Origin: Chryseobacterium sp. MA9
Lineage (GTDB): Bacteria; Bacteroidota; Bacteroidia; Flavobacteriales; Weeksellaceae
Assembly: GCF_024399315.1 (NCBI RefSeq)
Contig: NZ_CP075170.1
Span: 1,736,001-1,800,000 of the forward strand
DNA: 64,000 nucleotides
Reading direction: 5' to 3'
The position numbers and the translations under genes were made by a program. Positions within the stretch are counted from its first letter, which is position 1, and each line of letters begins with the position of its first letter. Shown piece after piece: positions 6,436 through 15,492 of this stretch. The notes beneath the pieces are model-generated. The model made no database searches and had not been told where the DNA came from. It saw only the letters and a program-made list of their open reading frames with translations.

Positions 6436-9099
6436 CTACAAAACTTCAATATTCTGTTTTAATGGTAAGTTCTTGGATGAATTTCCAACCATAATTCTGT
6501 AGATACCCTTTTCTACAACCCATTCCATTTTTTCATTCAGGAACTGTAATTGCTTTATGGGAACTTCAATGGTGACAGATTTTGATTCTCCCGGCTGCAA
6601 TTCTACTTTCTGAAATCCTTTGAGCTCAATCACCGGTCTGGAAACAGTAGCCAGCAAGTCTTTCACATACAGCTGAACCACTTCGCTTCCTGCTTTTGAT
6701 CCTGTATTTTTTATGTTGACTTTGGCAATAATAGTTTCATTTTCTGAATATCTGGTTTTGTTCAACTGTAAGCCGGAGATTTCAAAGGTGGTATAACTTA
6801 AACCAAATCCAAACGGATACAATGGCTCACCACTCAGGTCATGATAATCATTTCCTCTTCCCGTTGGATGATGATTATAAGTCAAAGGCAGCTGGCCTTC
6901 CTCAACAGGAAAAGTGATGGGCAGTTTCCCTGATGGGTTTTCAACACCAAAGAGTGTTTTTGCTACAGCATTTCCGCCTTCTTCACCAGGATACCAAATG
7001 TCCAGGATTGCTCCTACTTTATCTTTCCATTCAGTTGTTTTTATAGCAGACCCTCCTACTAAAACTACTGTTACCGGTTTTTTCAATTTTGAAATTTCCT
7101 GAATAAATAATTCCTGATTTCCGGGCAAACTCAATGAGGAGCGATCCTGAAATTCGCCTTCATGAATCCCGGCAGCAACTATAATATAGTCTGCATTCTG
7201 AGCAAGGTTTACAGCTTCCTGATACTCTTTCTGGTACTTATGAAGTCCATAGTTCCAGATCAGTTCAAGGTTTGCTTCACCCCTGTTTTCATGAAACTCA
7301 ATTGTAATGTCGTATTTTTTCCCTTTTACAAAATCTACATCAACCATTTTGGTAGAATAGCTTAGTTTTTCCCATTGGTCAATAGCTAATTTTCCATCAA
7401 GGTATAATCTGAATCCATCATTTCCCCGCAATCCTAATTGATATTTTCCTGAATCCGGTGCTTCCAGTTTTCCTGTCCAGCGGATGCTGTAATGATCCGG
7501 TTGAAGTTTTTCAGGATCCGGTGAATATAGAGTCCATTTAAAATTTAACTGTCCATCCTGTTTTTCAAACGCAGGATTTCCTTTTAAATCGGTATTAGGG
7601 AAATAGATCCCTTTTAACCCTTTTTTGTTTTCGGAAGATAAATATTCATTGGATATTGTGTTAAAATCCTTTACATTCCAATCAATTCCTTTTGAATAAA
7701 TGACTTCAATGTTTTTATCTCTGATATAATTTTTAATCCCATCTACAATATTTACTTTTTTGTTTCCCGGCCCGGAATAACCGCCTAATCTGGCATCAAC
7801 AGCATCTGTTCCTACCACCAGAATTTTTTTTACATTTCCGGGAACAGGAAGGGTCTGGTTATTGTTCTGAAGCAAAACAAAAGATTCTGCAGCTGTTTTT
7901 TCTGCCAAAGGCTTGTGATTAAGATTTTTTAATTCTTTAATTTCTCTGAGTGAAACGTAAGGGTTTTCAAATAATCCAAGCTCAAACTTCGCTCTCAACA
8001 CTCTTGAAACAGCATCGTCAATTCTTTCTTTTGAGATTCTTCCATCCAAAAACGGAGGAATAAAGAGCTCATAATGTTTGTATTCTGTCTGAAAAATTAC
8101 ATCCAGCCCCGCACTGATCGCCTGCGCAGAAGCATCATCATAATCTTTTGCTGTAAAATGCAAGACATTTGCACCTCCTACCGCACTTGCATCACTGATG
8201 ACAAAGCCTTTGAAATCCCAGTCCTTTTTTAACTTTTCTGTTAACAGCCAACGATTTGCGGTTGAAGGCCTTCCATCAAGCAAATTATAAGAGGTCATTA
8301 CTGACCGGCTTTTTCCTTTTGTAAAAGCATTGTTAAAAGGTATTAAATGGGTTTCCTCAAGATATCTTTTACTCCAATGAATTGGGTATGAATCTCTTCC
8401 GCCTTCTCCTACATTAGCCAGAAAGTGTTTTGGAGTAGTTATAATTCCCATATTTTCAAATGAACTAACGAAACTGACTCCCATTACTGAGGTCAGAAAG
8501 GGATCTTCACCGTAAGTTTCCTCTGTCCTACCCCATCTCACATCACTCGCCAGGTTCACCACAGGTGTCAGAATCTGACGGATTCCTCTCAATTTGGATT
8601 CTTTTGCAATCGCTGTTGAGACTTTGGTCATCAACTCCGGGTTGAAAGTGGCTGCCAAACCGATTGCCTGGGGAAAAGCAGTTGCTCCTTCTCTCACCAG
8701 TCCGTGTAAGGCTTCATCAAAGGGAATAATCGGAATTCCTAATCTTGATTCTTCCACGAAATATTTCTGAATAGCATTGATTTTTTTCACCAATTTTTCT
8801 GCATCTTCATTGGCGTTATATTTCAATAATTGCCCTGCTGCTCCACCTCCTTGGTTTCCTGCGCTCACCTGAAACCCAAAAATCCCATGAGAATATTGTT
8901 CCTTCGGGACGTTATCTAAATCTCCGGGAATCATAAAACACTGCCAGAATTTTTCTTCAGGTGTCATTCTCTTCAACAGATCCTGAACTCTTGCTTCAAT
9001 GGGTTGTTTTGGGTCTTTATACAAAGATTTTTGGGCAGAAATAATCACCACATTCAACAATAATGCTACTCCTGTAAGTTTAAAACGAAATAGTCTCAT
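6436..9099 (-). CDS. GH3 beta-glycosidase with PA14 insertion
   Basis: 887 residues with a Sec signal (to about residue 22). Order: the GH3 N-terminal barrel (about 35-375) with the nucleophile Asp303 in FVISDASA; the alpha/beta sandwich split by a PA14 carbohydrate-binding domain (about 490-620, including GNDGFRLYLDG); the second half of the sandwich; and a C-terminal fibronectin-III-like domain (about 795-875). This is the layout of secreted beta-glucosidase or beta-xylosidase enzymes; PA14 inserts help choose the substrate. Its ATG overlaps the stop of the upstream GH29 gene (TAATG), which points to translational coupling. The two enzymes probably trim one fucosylated or similarly branched glycan in the periplasm; the exact substrate is unknown. 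Confidence 0.93.
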   Translation of the reverse strand: MRLFRFKLTGVALLLNVVIISAQKSLYKDPKQPIEARVQDLLKRMTPEEKFWQCFMIPGDLDNVPKEQYSHGIFGFQVSAGNQGGGAAGQLLKYNANEDAEKLVKKINAIQKYFVEESRLGIPIIPFDEALHGLVREGATAFPQAIGLAATFNPELMTKVSTAIAKESKLRGIRQILTPVVNLASDVRWGRTEETYGEDPFLTSVMGVSFVSSFENMGIITTPKHFLANVGEGGRDSYPIHWSKRYLEETHLIPFNNAFTKGKSRSVMTSYNLLDGRPSTANRWLLTEKLKKDWDFKGFVISDASAVGGANVLHFTAKDYDDASAQAISAGLDVIFQTEYKHYELFIPPFLDGRISKERIDDAVSRVLRAKFELGLFENPYVSLREIKELKNLNHKPLAEKTAAESFVLLQNNNQTLPVPGNVKKILVVGTDAVDARLGGYSGPGNKKVNIVDGIKNYIRDKNIEVIYSKGIDWNVKDFNTISNEYLSSENKKGLKGIYFPNTDLKGNPAFEKQDGQLNFKWTLYSPDPEKLQPDHYSIRWTGKLEAPDSGKYQLGLRGNDGFRLYLDGKLAIDQWEKLSYSTKMVDVDFVKGKKYDITIEFHENRGEANLELIWNYGLHKYQKEYQEAVNLAQNADYIIVAAGIHEGEFQDRSSLSLPGNQELFIQEISKLKKPVTVVLVGGSAIKTTEWKDKVGAILDIWYPGEEGGNAVAKTLFGVENPSGKLPITFPVEEGQLPLTYNHHPTGRGNDYHDLSGEPLYPFGFGLSYTTFEISGLQLNKTRYSENETIIAKVNIKNTGSKAGSEVVQLYVKDLLATVSRPVIELKGFQKVELQPGESKSVTIEVPIKQLQFLNEKMEWVVEKGIYRIMVGNSSKNLPLKQNIEVL

Positions 9100-10544
9100 T
9101 ATTGTACGATTTGAATTACGGTTGCATATTTCAGATTTTTTCTTTCTTCAGGTAATTTGATTTCAAGTGTATTTCCTGCAGTTTTTTTCCATTGAATTTT
9201 GGAAGAAAGACCTAATATTTTTAAAGATTTTGGCTCAAAATTTTCCGGGATGGAAAAGGTAAGTGCTGCCGGAGCCTTATATTCTGACTGCTCATCAAGA
9301 TGAAATACATTTACTGTATGATGGTCCTTACTTTGGGTATAATAGTAGTTTCCTTCGTGATAGGGTGCAATACTTCTGGTTGCAAAAACCGCAGACTTAT
9401 TTTTCTCCATCCACCCGGAAATCTGCTGTAATCTTTCATAGACTATTGGATCATAATCACCATTCGGTCCCGGGGCAATATTCATGAGGTAATTTCCGCC
9501 TCTTGAAATGATTTTGACCAAGGTTTCAATGATCTTCTGGGAGGTTTTATAATTGTCATTTGGAACATAGGAAAAGGAGTCTCCCATTGTGATACAGCTT
9601 TCCCAAGGGATGGAAAGAGCATGTTCCGGAACTGCCTGTTCTGGGGTAACATAGTTTTCCCATTTGCCGGGAACAGTGCGGTCTACAATGATAATTCCCG
9701 GCTGATTTTTTCTGGCCATCATTCCTATTTTATCCATATCAATGTCCTGCTCTACTTTGATGGTGCGCTGCCATTCTACTTTCTGATCTATGGTGTGAAA
9801 AGGACGTACCCATCCTCCATCTAACCAAAGAATATCAATTTTTCCATAATTGGAAGTGATCTCGTTCAGCTGATTGAAGGTGAATTTTTTAAAATTCTCC
9901 CATCTTTCCGGATATTTCTTCGGATCATAATTTACATTTCTGTCTTTCGGCGGAAAGTAAGACCACCAGTAATCATCAGAATGCCAGTCTGGTTTTGAAA
10001 AGTAAGCTCCAATTTTAAATCCTTCTTTTCTGAAAGTGTTGAAAATTTCTTTCGTTACATCTGATTTTGGATGTTTTGAGAAGGGTGTCTTAGAAGAAGT
10101 GATTTTATAGTCTGTCTGCTGGGTATCAAACATCGCAAAGCCATCATGATGCTTAGTGGTAAAAACCACATATTTCATTCCGGCTTTTTTTACTGCATCT
10201 GCCCATTTTTGAGGATTAAACTGTGTTGGATTGAAAGTTGTCTGAAGATTTTCATAATTTTTCACATATTCGCCATAAGATTTTCCGTGTTCAGGCTTTC
10301 TCTGTGTCCAAGATTCATCTTCGGGGCATAAGCTCCAGCTTTCAACAATTCCCCACTGGCTGTAGGTTCCCCAATGCATAAACAGCCCGAATTTCATATC
10401 CTGCCATTGGTCCAGATTCTGAACAATAAGAGGGTCTGTGGGTTTCTGATATCCGTCAGATACATTATGAGCCTGTGAAAATACTAATGAACTAATTAAA
10501 AAAGATGAAAGGAAAAAGGGTTTTATTTTGGGTATAACCAGCAT
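9099..10544 (-). CDS. GH29 alpha-L-fucosidase-family enzyme
   Basis: 481 residues with an N-terminal signal sequence (to about residue 24). GH29 landmarks are FGLFMHWGTYS (53-62), the KHHDGFAMFDT segment (131-141) and the nucleophile aspartate in DILWLDGG (Asp242). GH29 enzymes release alpha-linked fucose with retention; some members act on other sugars, so fucose is the likely but unproven target. It is the first gene of a two-gene operon with the GH3 enzyme downstream. A promoter-like TTG-N20-TAAATTAG lies just upstream. Confidence 0.92.
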   Translation of the reverse strand: MLVIPKIKPFFLSSFLISSLVFSQAHNVSDGYQKPTDPLIVQNLDQWQDMKFGLFMHWGTYSQWGIVESWSLCPEDESWTQRKPEHGKSYGEYVKNYENLQTTFNPTQFNPQKWADAVKKAGMKYVVFTTKHHDGFAMFDTQQTDYKITSSKTPFSKHPKSDVTKEIFNTFRKEGFKIGAYFSKPDWHSDDYWWSYFPPKDRNVNYDPKKYPERWENFKKFTFNQLNEITSNYGKIDILWLDGGWVRPFHTIDQKVEWQRTIKVEQDIDMDKIGMMARKNQPGIIIVDRTVPGKWENYVTPEQAVPEHALSIPWESCITMGDSFSYVPNDNYKTSQKIIETLVKIISRGGNYLMNIAPGPNGDYDPIVYERLQQISGWMEKNKSAVFATRSIAPYHEGNYYYTQSKDHHTVNVFHLDEQSEYKAPAALTFSIPENFEPKSLKILGLSSKIQWKKTAGNTLEIKLPEERKNLKYATVIQIVQ

Positions 10545-10560
10545 ATGGAATAGTTTTCCG

Positions 10561-10591
10561 CTAATTTAATTATCCTTTGGGAAATCCGCAA
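10561..10591 (-). promoter_or_regulatory. Probable promoter of the GH29-GH3 operon
   Basis: On the reverse strand, TTG (10591-10589), 20 nt, then TAAATTAG (10568-10561), one mismatch from TAnnTTTG. It ends 17 bp before the GH29 ATG. Confidence 0.4.
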
Positions 10592-10594
10592 ACA

Positions 10595-11494
10595 TTAGGA
10601 TTCCAAGAGATTAAGAATAGCTTCATCAAATCCGGGATATGAAAACTGAAATCCTTCTTTTATGAGCCTTTCAGGATAAACATTCCGGCTTTTTAAGAGT
10701 AATTCGGTTTCTGTATTCAGAAACATAGACGCAATTTCCAACTGCCAGACAGGAGCATTGAGTCCAAAAGGTATTTTCAATTCTTTTCTTAATTTTTTCA
10801 TCACATTTTCATTGGAAATCGGCGCCGGAGCGGTTATATTGATTGGTCCTGACATATTCTCATGTTGAATAACCCAATCCACTGCTTTACAAAAATCATG
10901 GATATGAATCCAGCTTACCATTTGATTCCCACGTCCCTGTTTTCCTCCTAAGCCCAATTTTGTAACCATTTTCAGTTTTGGAAAGGCACCTCCATTATTT
11001 CCAAGAACAATTGATGTGCGGAGGGCGGCTTTTCGTATTCCTTCATTTTGAACCGCAAAGAATTCTTTCTCCCAGCTTTTACATATATTCATGGAAAAAT
11101 CATCTCCGATAATTCCGTTTTCTTCTGTATTGAGATGTTTTTCAGAATGAACGTAAATGGTTGCAGAACTGGCATTCAGCCAGATTTTTGGTTTCTCAGA
11201 ACACTGATCTACTGCTCTCTGTAATATTCTTGTACTATCAATTCTTGAGGAATAGATTTCCTTTTTATTTTTCTCATGATACCGGCAGTCAACAGATTTT
11301 CCTGTCAAATTGATCAGAACATCAGCTTTTTCGAGGCTGCTTTTCCATTCGCCTACTGTTTGGGCATTCCAATAGATATCATTTTTACGTTTAGGATTAC
11401 GCGTAAGGATGTAAACCTTATTTCCTTTTTCTGTAAAGTATTTTTCAAGGTTTTCACCAAGAAATCCGGTGCCTCCGGCTATGATTATTTTCAT
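10595..11494 (-). CDS. TIGR01777-family NAD-dependent epimerase-like protein (YfcH/SDR39U1)
   Basis: 299 residues. It has the extended short-chain-dehydrogenase Rossmann start IIAGGTGFLGENL (GxxGxxG at about 7-13), LINLTGKSVDCR, and the family hallmark WLNASSATIY and FSYPGFDEAILNLL C-terminus of the YfcH/SDR39U1 group, whose substrate is not known. It lies downstream of the DUF2071-SRPBCC-desaturase operon after a 114-bp gap holding only degenerate repeat sequence, and genes of these families often cluster in Flavobacteriia, so a shared role is likely. No separate promoter was recognised. Confidence 0.9.
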   Translation of the reverse strand: MKIIIAGGTGFLGENLEKYFTEKGNKVYILTRNPKRKNDIYWNAQTVGEWKSSLEKADVLINLTGKSVDCRYHEKNKKEIYSSRIDSTRILQRAVDQCSEKPKIWLNASSATIYVHSEKHLNTEENGIIGDDFSMNICKSWEKEFFAVQNEGIRKAALRTSIVLGNNGGAFPKLKMVTKLGLGGKQGRGNQMVSWIHIHDFCKAVDWVIQHENMSGPINITAPAPISNENVMKKLRKELKIPFGLNAPVWQLEIASMFLNTETELLLKSRNVYPERLIKEGFQFSYPGFDEAILNLLES

Positions 11495-11496
11495 TG

Positions 11497-11545
11497 TTTG
11501 AGATTTAATGTTTAAAGTTTGGGTTCAAGGTTTATGGTTTTCCCG
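11497..11545. repeat. Degenerate TTTAAAGTTTGGGTTCAAGG-type repeat
   Basis: Imperfect short units (TTTAATG, TTTAAAG, TTTGGG, TTCAAGG, TTTATGG) in tandem in the gap between the epimerase and DUF2071 genes. It is closely similar to 61683-61740. Confidence 0.5.
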
Positions 11546-11608
11546 CAAATTTCACAAATCTTTACAGATGATTATTGATCGAGGAAGATGTTTTTAATGT
11601 TAACATTT

Positions 11609-12313
11609 TTAGTGAATAAATTTCTTAGTTTTGACCTGAACTTCTGAACCTTCTGCTAACATCACAGAAACAGGTTTCTGATGATTCAGGAATGTAAAAT
11701 CACTTCCGTAGATTTTTTGAAAATCAATTTCCAAATGGTGGTCTTTTACTGTATAACAATCCCATTTTGGATGACAAACTTCATATTCGGAGGTTGTATT
11801 CTCTTTTTTTGTAAAGCCAAAATAATGTTCTGTGATAAATTCAAATTCCGAATTTTCTTCCATGGGCTTTGCTGTACTTTCAGCCATAATCTGAATGGAA
11901 TGCCAGCTTTTATCTTTCCATGAATACCGGATCAGCAGTTCATCTCCATTCTCATGGATCTGATTTTTCATCGGCATGGTGTGATAATTTTCTTTATATA
12001 TAGAATTTGCGACCAGACTTAATGCAGGTTTGGGAACAATTTCTTTGATAAATACCACTCCTCTTTTCCAAGCTCCTTTTTCTTGTTTTTTCACATAAAA
12101 CCTTAGGTTTACTTCTTCAAAATTCCGGTGAAAAGGAATAGAGAATCCCAACAGTTTTGTATTTAAAAACATAAATCCTACCAAGCTTACATAGCATCTG
12201 CCTTTGTAAAAATCGAGTTCTGTACCTTTGGGCAAATAGGGTAATAACACATCAGTATCAATTTCGTAATTGATGATGGCCAGCTTTCGCCATTCTGCTT
12301 TTAAAAAGTTCAT
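11609..12313 (-). CDS. DUF2071 (YqjF-like) protein
   Basis: 234 residues, a single DUF2071 domain. Hallmarks are the start MNFLKAEWRKLAIINYEID, LPYLPKGTELDFYKGRCYVSLVGFMF, and VNLRFYVK near residue 70. The family is widespread and uncharacterised; the fold is thought to be related to acetoacetate-decarboxylase-like barrels. No signal peptide. It is the last gene of a tight operon, 19 bp after the SRPBCC gene. Confidence 0.85.
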   Translation of the reverse strand: MNFLKAEWRKLAIINYEIDTDVLLPYLPKGTELDFYKGRCYVSLVGFMFLNTKLLGFSIPFHRNFEEVNLRFYVKKQEKGAWKRGVVFIKEIVPKPALSLVANSIYKENYHTMPMKNQIHENGDELLIRYSWKDKSWHSIQIMAESTAKPMEENSEFEFITEHYFGFTKKENTTSEYEVCHPKWDCYTVKDHHLEIDFQKIYGSDFTFLNHQKPVSVMLAEGSEVQVKTKKFIH

Positions 12314-12332
12314 AATAATTTGTTTTTTAGGG

Positions 12333-12809
12333 TTAAAAAATGGCTATTCCGTTATGGGTAGAAGATTCTGCGATGGTTTTGATCATTTCGTTTCTTTTGA
12401 GCAGAAATTTTTTGAGATATCCTGTAAGAAAAACAGCATTAAATAATTTTCCAATGATGCCGAGCGGAGATTCAAATTCAAAAATATCTGTCATCAGCGT
12501 TTTCCCGTTTACAGTTTTAAAAATATGACGGTGTTTCATAGATTTGAAGGCTCCTTTCTGCATCACATCAATGAACTGAACGGGTTTTTGCATACTGATA
12601 GTTTTTGTTGTGAGATTTTGATACACTCCCAGGTGTTTTGCCCGCCAGGTTACGGTTTCGTTTTCTTCAATCAGTCCTGAGGCACGTCCTGCAATTGCTT
12701 TTTCATGAGATGTTGAGGTTGACTGCTGATGTAAGTCAATATTTCTTGCCAGATCAAAAACATAGTGAATGTCTGCTTTGATGACTGTGTTTAAATAGAT
12801 TGTTGACAT
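12333..12809 (-). CDS. SRPBCC (START-like) family protein
   Basis: 158 residues. The order of elements (MSTIYLNTVIKADIHYVFDLARNIDLH, then WRAKHLGVYQNLT, then F-E-S-P-L-G-x-x-G-x-L) matches SRPBCC/cyclase-dehydrase-like lipid-binding folds that sit beside TIGR01777 epimerases and DUF2071 genes. It probably binds a hydrophobic ligand; the ligand is unknown. It starts 3 bp after the stop of the desaturase gene, so the two are probably translationally coupled. Confidence 0.82.
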   Translation of the reverse strand: MSTIYLNTVIKADIHYVFDLARNIDLHQQSTSTSHEKAIAGRASGLIEENETVTWRAKHLGVYQNLTTKTISMQKPVQFIDVMQKGAFKSMKHRHIFKTVNGKTLMTDIFEFESPLGIIGKLFNAVFLTGYLKKFLLKRNEMIKTIAESSTHNGIAIF

Positions 12810-12812
12810 TTT

Positions 12813-13595
12813 CTAAAAGGTTTGCTTTTTGTTTAATTCTGGCAGCTTTTTGTCTATTCTTTCTGCAAGCTCTGGAAGCTTTATGGTAGGCACCGCAGGA
12901 AAAAGATGGTGTTCCATATGATAAAACATACTGAAACTCAATTTATTTTTCCAGAATCCGCGCTGTGTTCTTGCGATATCAGGATGCTCGTGGGTATCGT
13001 GATGAACAGTCCACACTGCAAAAAATGCCATTAGAAATTCGCCTAAAACCATTATCAGTATGTGATACATCAGGAAATAAATGTGAAAATAAAACACTAC
13101 TGCTATAAGAATGGTCATAGACGCCAGCTCTAACATCATATTCCTCCGATAGGTTTCATTTGCTTTTTTAAAAGTGATCCAATGAATCAGAAACATATGT
13201 TTGGGCCCATACAGAATGGCTTGATACCATTTCATAGAAGCTGATTTACCTTCATAATCTTCTTCTGAGAGGCAAAATTTATGATGTCTCAGGTGATTGA
13301 ATTTTACGGCGTGAATAGAGGCCATCATGGTAAGACTATTAAGATATAAAGACAACCATGTCAACCTTTTTCCGGTTCCTAATGAATTGTGAAAGCCATT
13401 ATGTACCTGTCTCAATGCAGTGAGGAAATAAAAACCTGAGAACGGCAATGCTAATCCATAATATCCTTTATACGCTAAAAACAGAGAAATAAAAAGCCAT
13501 GGCAGACTGATGTTATTTTCAATCAGTATTTCCTTTAGAGAAAGTTTTTTTAGGTCTTTCCACTCTATGGCTCTGATAATTTCAAGATGATTCAT
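12813..13595 (-). CDS. Membrane fatty-acid desaturase
   Basis: 260 residues with four or more membrane segments and all the histidine boxes of di-iron desaturases: HNGFH (65-69), HLRHH (101-105), HHDTHEH (198-204) and HMEHH (226-230). Such enzymes insert double bonds into, or oxygenate, acyl lipids using O2 at the cytoplasmic face of the inner membrane. It is in the middle of the operon with the DCC protein (12-bp gap) and the SRPBCC protein (3-bp gap). With the operon's regulator this suggests control of membrane lipid composition. Confidence 0.9.
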   Translation of the reverse strand: MNHLEIIRAIEWKDLKKLSLKEILIENNISLPWLFISLFLAYKGYYGLALPFSGFYFLTALRQVHNGFHNSLGTGKRLTWLSLYLNSLTMMASIHAVKFNHLRHHKFCLSEEDYEGKSASMKWYQAILYGPKHMFLIHWITFKKANETYRRNMMLELASMTILIAVVFYFHIYFLMYHILIMVLGEFLMAFFAVWTVHHDTHEHPDIARTQRGFWKNKLSFSMFYHMEHHLFPAVPTIKLPELAERIDKKLPELNKKQTF

Positions 13596-13607
13596 GTTTT
13601 TAATTTT

Positions 13608-14420
13608 TTAAATGGTTGTCAGAATGATAATAGCCAGCGCTGTTATTCTAAATAATATCCATGAAATGGTGGGAAGAAAATTCAGTTTTAGTATTCTGCA
13701 TCTTCTTATATGTTCCAGAAACATAATCAAAACTACAATTCCGAAGTATACCATATAAAAAACAGGCGTAAAATTGGTCATCAAAACAGGAATTAAAAGC
13801 AAAGTTCCGATCAAAGAAACGGTCATCATGTTTCCTAAATAATCCCAGATCTTGTCTTTGACATAAGTTTTTAAAAAGATGGTCTGCCAAAGGATCTGGC
13901 CGAGACAAACTGCAAATTCTCTCAGGAAATTTTCCCCCAAATTCAAGTTCAGTTTTCCAGAAAATTCACTTAAAGTATATGCTGAAAAAATAACCACAAA
14001 GCTGATGTATGCTATTCTGTATTTCAGGTTAAAATCCGGTATACAGGATTGTTCTGTATAGTCTTTTTTTGAAGGAATAATTTGTTTCCGGTTATAAGAA
14101 ACGAAGGAATACAGCTTTTTGAAAAACCAATACAAAGGTTTTATTCTTGCAACTTTCGCCAACAATGGAAAAGAGTTTCCAATGATGAGAAGCAAACTGT
14201 CTAATCCATATACAACTTCACTTTTACTGTGATCTACCAGTGCAATTTCATTTTTCGCCCGGTTGAAATCTATCAGGTCTTTATTTTTTAATGATATTTC
14301 TGTAAATGCTTCTCTTCCATCTTCATCCAACATTCCGCATTTTGTAAAACCTTTGGAATACAGATTGCACATTGGGCATTCATTGTCGTAGATCAGTGTG
14401 TGGTTTTTGAGCGTTTTCAT
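13608..14420 (-). CDS. DCC (DUF393) thiol-disulfide oxidoreductase-like membrane protein
   Basis: 270 residues. The N-terminal half is a DCC/DUF393 domain: the family start IYDNECPMCN carries a CxxC (Cys15-x-x-Cys18), and a further Cys lies in FTKCGML. The C-terminal half (from about 130) is hydrophobic with about four membrane segments. The domain is related to thioredoxin-like folds; an electron-transfer role towards the neighbouring desaturase is conceivable but only inferred. It starts 5 bp after the preceding gene. Confidence 0.83.
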   Translation of the reverse strand: MKTLKNHTLIYDNECPMCNLYSKGFTKCGMLDEDGREAFTEISLKNKDLIDFNRAKNEIALVDHSKSEVVYGLDSLLLIIGNSFPLLAKVARIKPLYWFFKKLYSFVSYNRKQIIPSKKDYTEQSCIPDFNLKYRIAYISFVVIFSAYTLSEFSGKLNLNLGENFLREFAVCLGQILWQTIFLKTYVKDKIWDYLGNMMTVSLIGTLLLIPVLMTNFTPVFYMVYFGIVVLIMFLEHIRRCRILKLNFLPTISWILFRITALAIIILTTI

Positions 14421-14425
14421 AATAA

Positions 14426-14785
14426 TTATTTATAAGGTTCATAAGTGTTGTAACAATCGTACACATATGCCGCTGCCATTACTGGGCTATATAGAAGGGA
14501 TGACATTAAAACATATCCAAAAAAGTCATTGATGTTTTTCTCTGTAAACAGCACTGTTACAATAATCCAAACCGGCACTATTACAATTCCATAGGCGATA
14601 TATAGCACTGATTTTTTTGTTCCAAGAAATAGCTTGACCAGGAAACTTATCAATTGTGGAATCCCTACTATAAAATAAAACAGAACAAATCCTGACAAAC
14701 CACCGAATAAAAAAGCCTGAGGTCCTATTATGATAAAGAACAACTGAATGTAGTAATCATATTTTACGAATGTTTTCATGGTCAT
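14426..14785 (-). CDS. Small four-helix membrane protein
   Basis: 119 residues, about four transmembrane helices with short loops and a KYD/KK-rich N-terminus. The start could equally be the ATG two codons in (14779). I do not recognise the family. It is the first gene of the six-gene operon, separated from the regulator gene by a 147-bp region with a candidate operator. It probably works in the inner membrane with the DCC and desaturase proteins. Confidence 0.65.
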   Translation of the reverse strand: MTMKTFVKYDYYIQLFFIIIGPQAFLFGGLSGFVLFYFIVGIPQLISFLVKLFLGTKKSVLYIAYGIVIVPVWIIVTVLFTEKNINDFFGYVLMSSLLYSPVMAAAYVYDCYNTYEPYK

Positions 14786-14871
14786 TATTATTTAAAGTGA
14801 TCCTTTTCTTCTGAAATAAATAATCAGGAATAAATGAATGATTAAATTTTTCATAATTATTATTAATTTAA

Positions 14872-14895
14872 AACTTTCAGTAATTTTTGAAAATT
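14872..14895. promoter_or_regulatory. Candidate GbsR/MarR operator (operon side)
   Basis: AACTTTCA, 8 nt (GTAATTTT), TGAAAATT: an inverted repeat with one mismatch. The same structure with almost the same spacer occurs in front of the regulator gene at 15484-15507. It lies upstream of the 14785 operon. Confidence 0.55.
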
Positions 14896-14932
14896 AATTT
14901 GAAATAAAAAAGGATTTTCATCCTCTTTTGTT

Positions 14933-15436
14933 TTATTTCAGCAGATTGGTAATCTTCCCTACCAGCCAGTGGTCATCGCTTTTTATCGCAAGATCCATAA
15001 TATTATTAATCTTTCCGGTGACAGAACTGAAGTCATTCATCAGCTTGATAAATTCCTGAGCTTCTTCTGAATCTTTATCTTCAATATTTTTTAATTCTTC
15101 AAGAAAGGAAATTACAGGTTCAATTTCTCTTTTTCTGCGTTCTTTGGTAATTTGTTTGAATAGATACCAGACATCTTTTTCTGCCACGAAATATTCTTTA
15201 CGGTCGCCTTTCACAAATTCTTTTTTCACGATTCCCCAATCTATCAGAGCACGAAGATTCATATTGGCATTTCCTCTTGAAATCTCCAGCTGCTCCATTA
15301 CCTCATCGGTAGAAAGAGGTTTCCCACTTGCCAGAAGCAGTGCATGCACCTGTGCCATCGTACGGTTGATTCCCCAATTGGTAGCAAAGGTTCCCCAGGT
15401 CTGAATGTATTTTTCTTTTGCTTCTGAAAGTTGCAT
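14933..15436 (-). CDS. GbsR/MarR-family transcriptional regulator
   Basis: 167 residues, a winged-helix regulator of the GbsR-like branch. The helix-turn-helix lies at about 37-75 (STDEVMEQLEISRGNANMNL) and the wing carries KGDRKEYF. The helical C-terminus probably dimerises. It stands at the head of the DUF2071-desaturase operon, 147 bp away and in the same direction. An inverted repeat shared with that operon overlaps its own -33 box, so autorepression and control of the operon are likely. Confidence 0.88.
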   Translation of the reverse strand: MQLSEAKEKYIQTWGTFATNWGINRTMAQVHALLLASGKPLSTDEVMEQLEISRGNANMNLRALIDWGIVKKEFVKGDRKEYFVAEKDVWYLFKQITKERRKREIEPVISFLEELKNIEDKDSEEAQEFIKLMNDFSSVTGKINNIMDLAIKSDDHWLVGKITNLLK

Positions 15437-15462
15437 TTTGTTTCCGTTTTTAATTTCTGTAA

Positions 15463-15492
15463 CAAATGTAATTATATTTTTTGAATTTTCAA
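15463..15492 (-). promoter_or_regulatory. Promoter of the GbsR/MarR gene
   Basis: Reverse strand: TTG (15492-15490), 19 nt, TACATTTG (15470-15463), a full Bacteroidota promoter 27 bp before the ATG. Confidence 0.75.
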
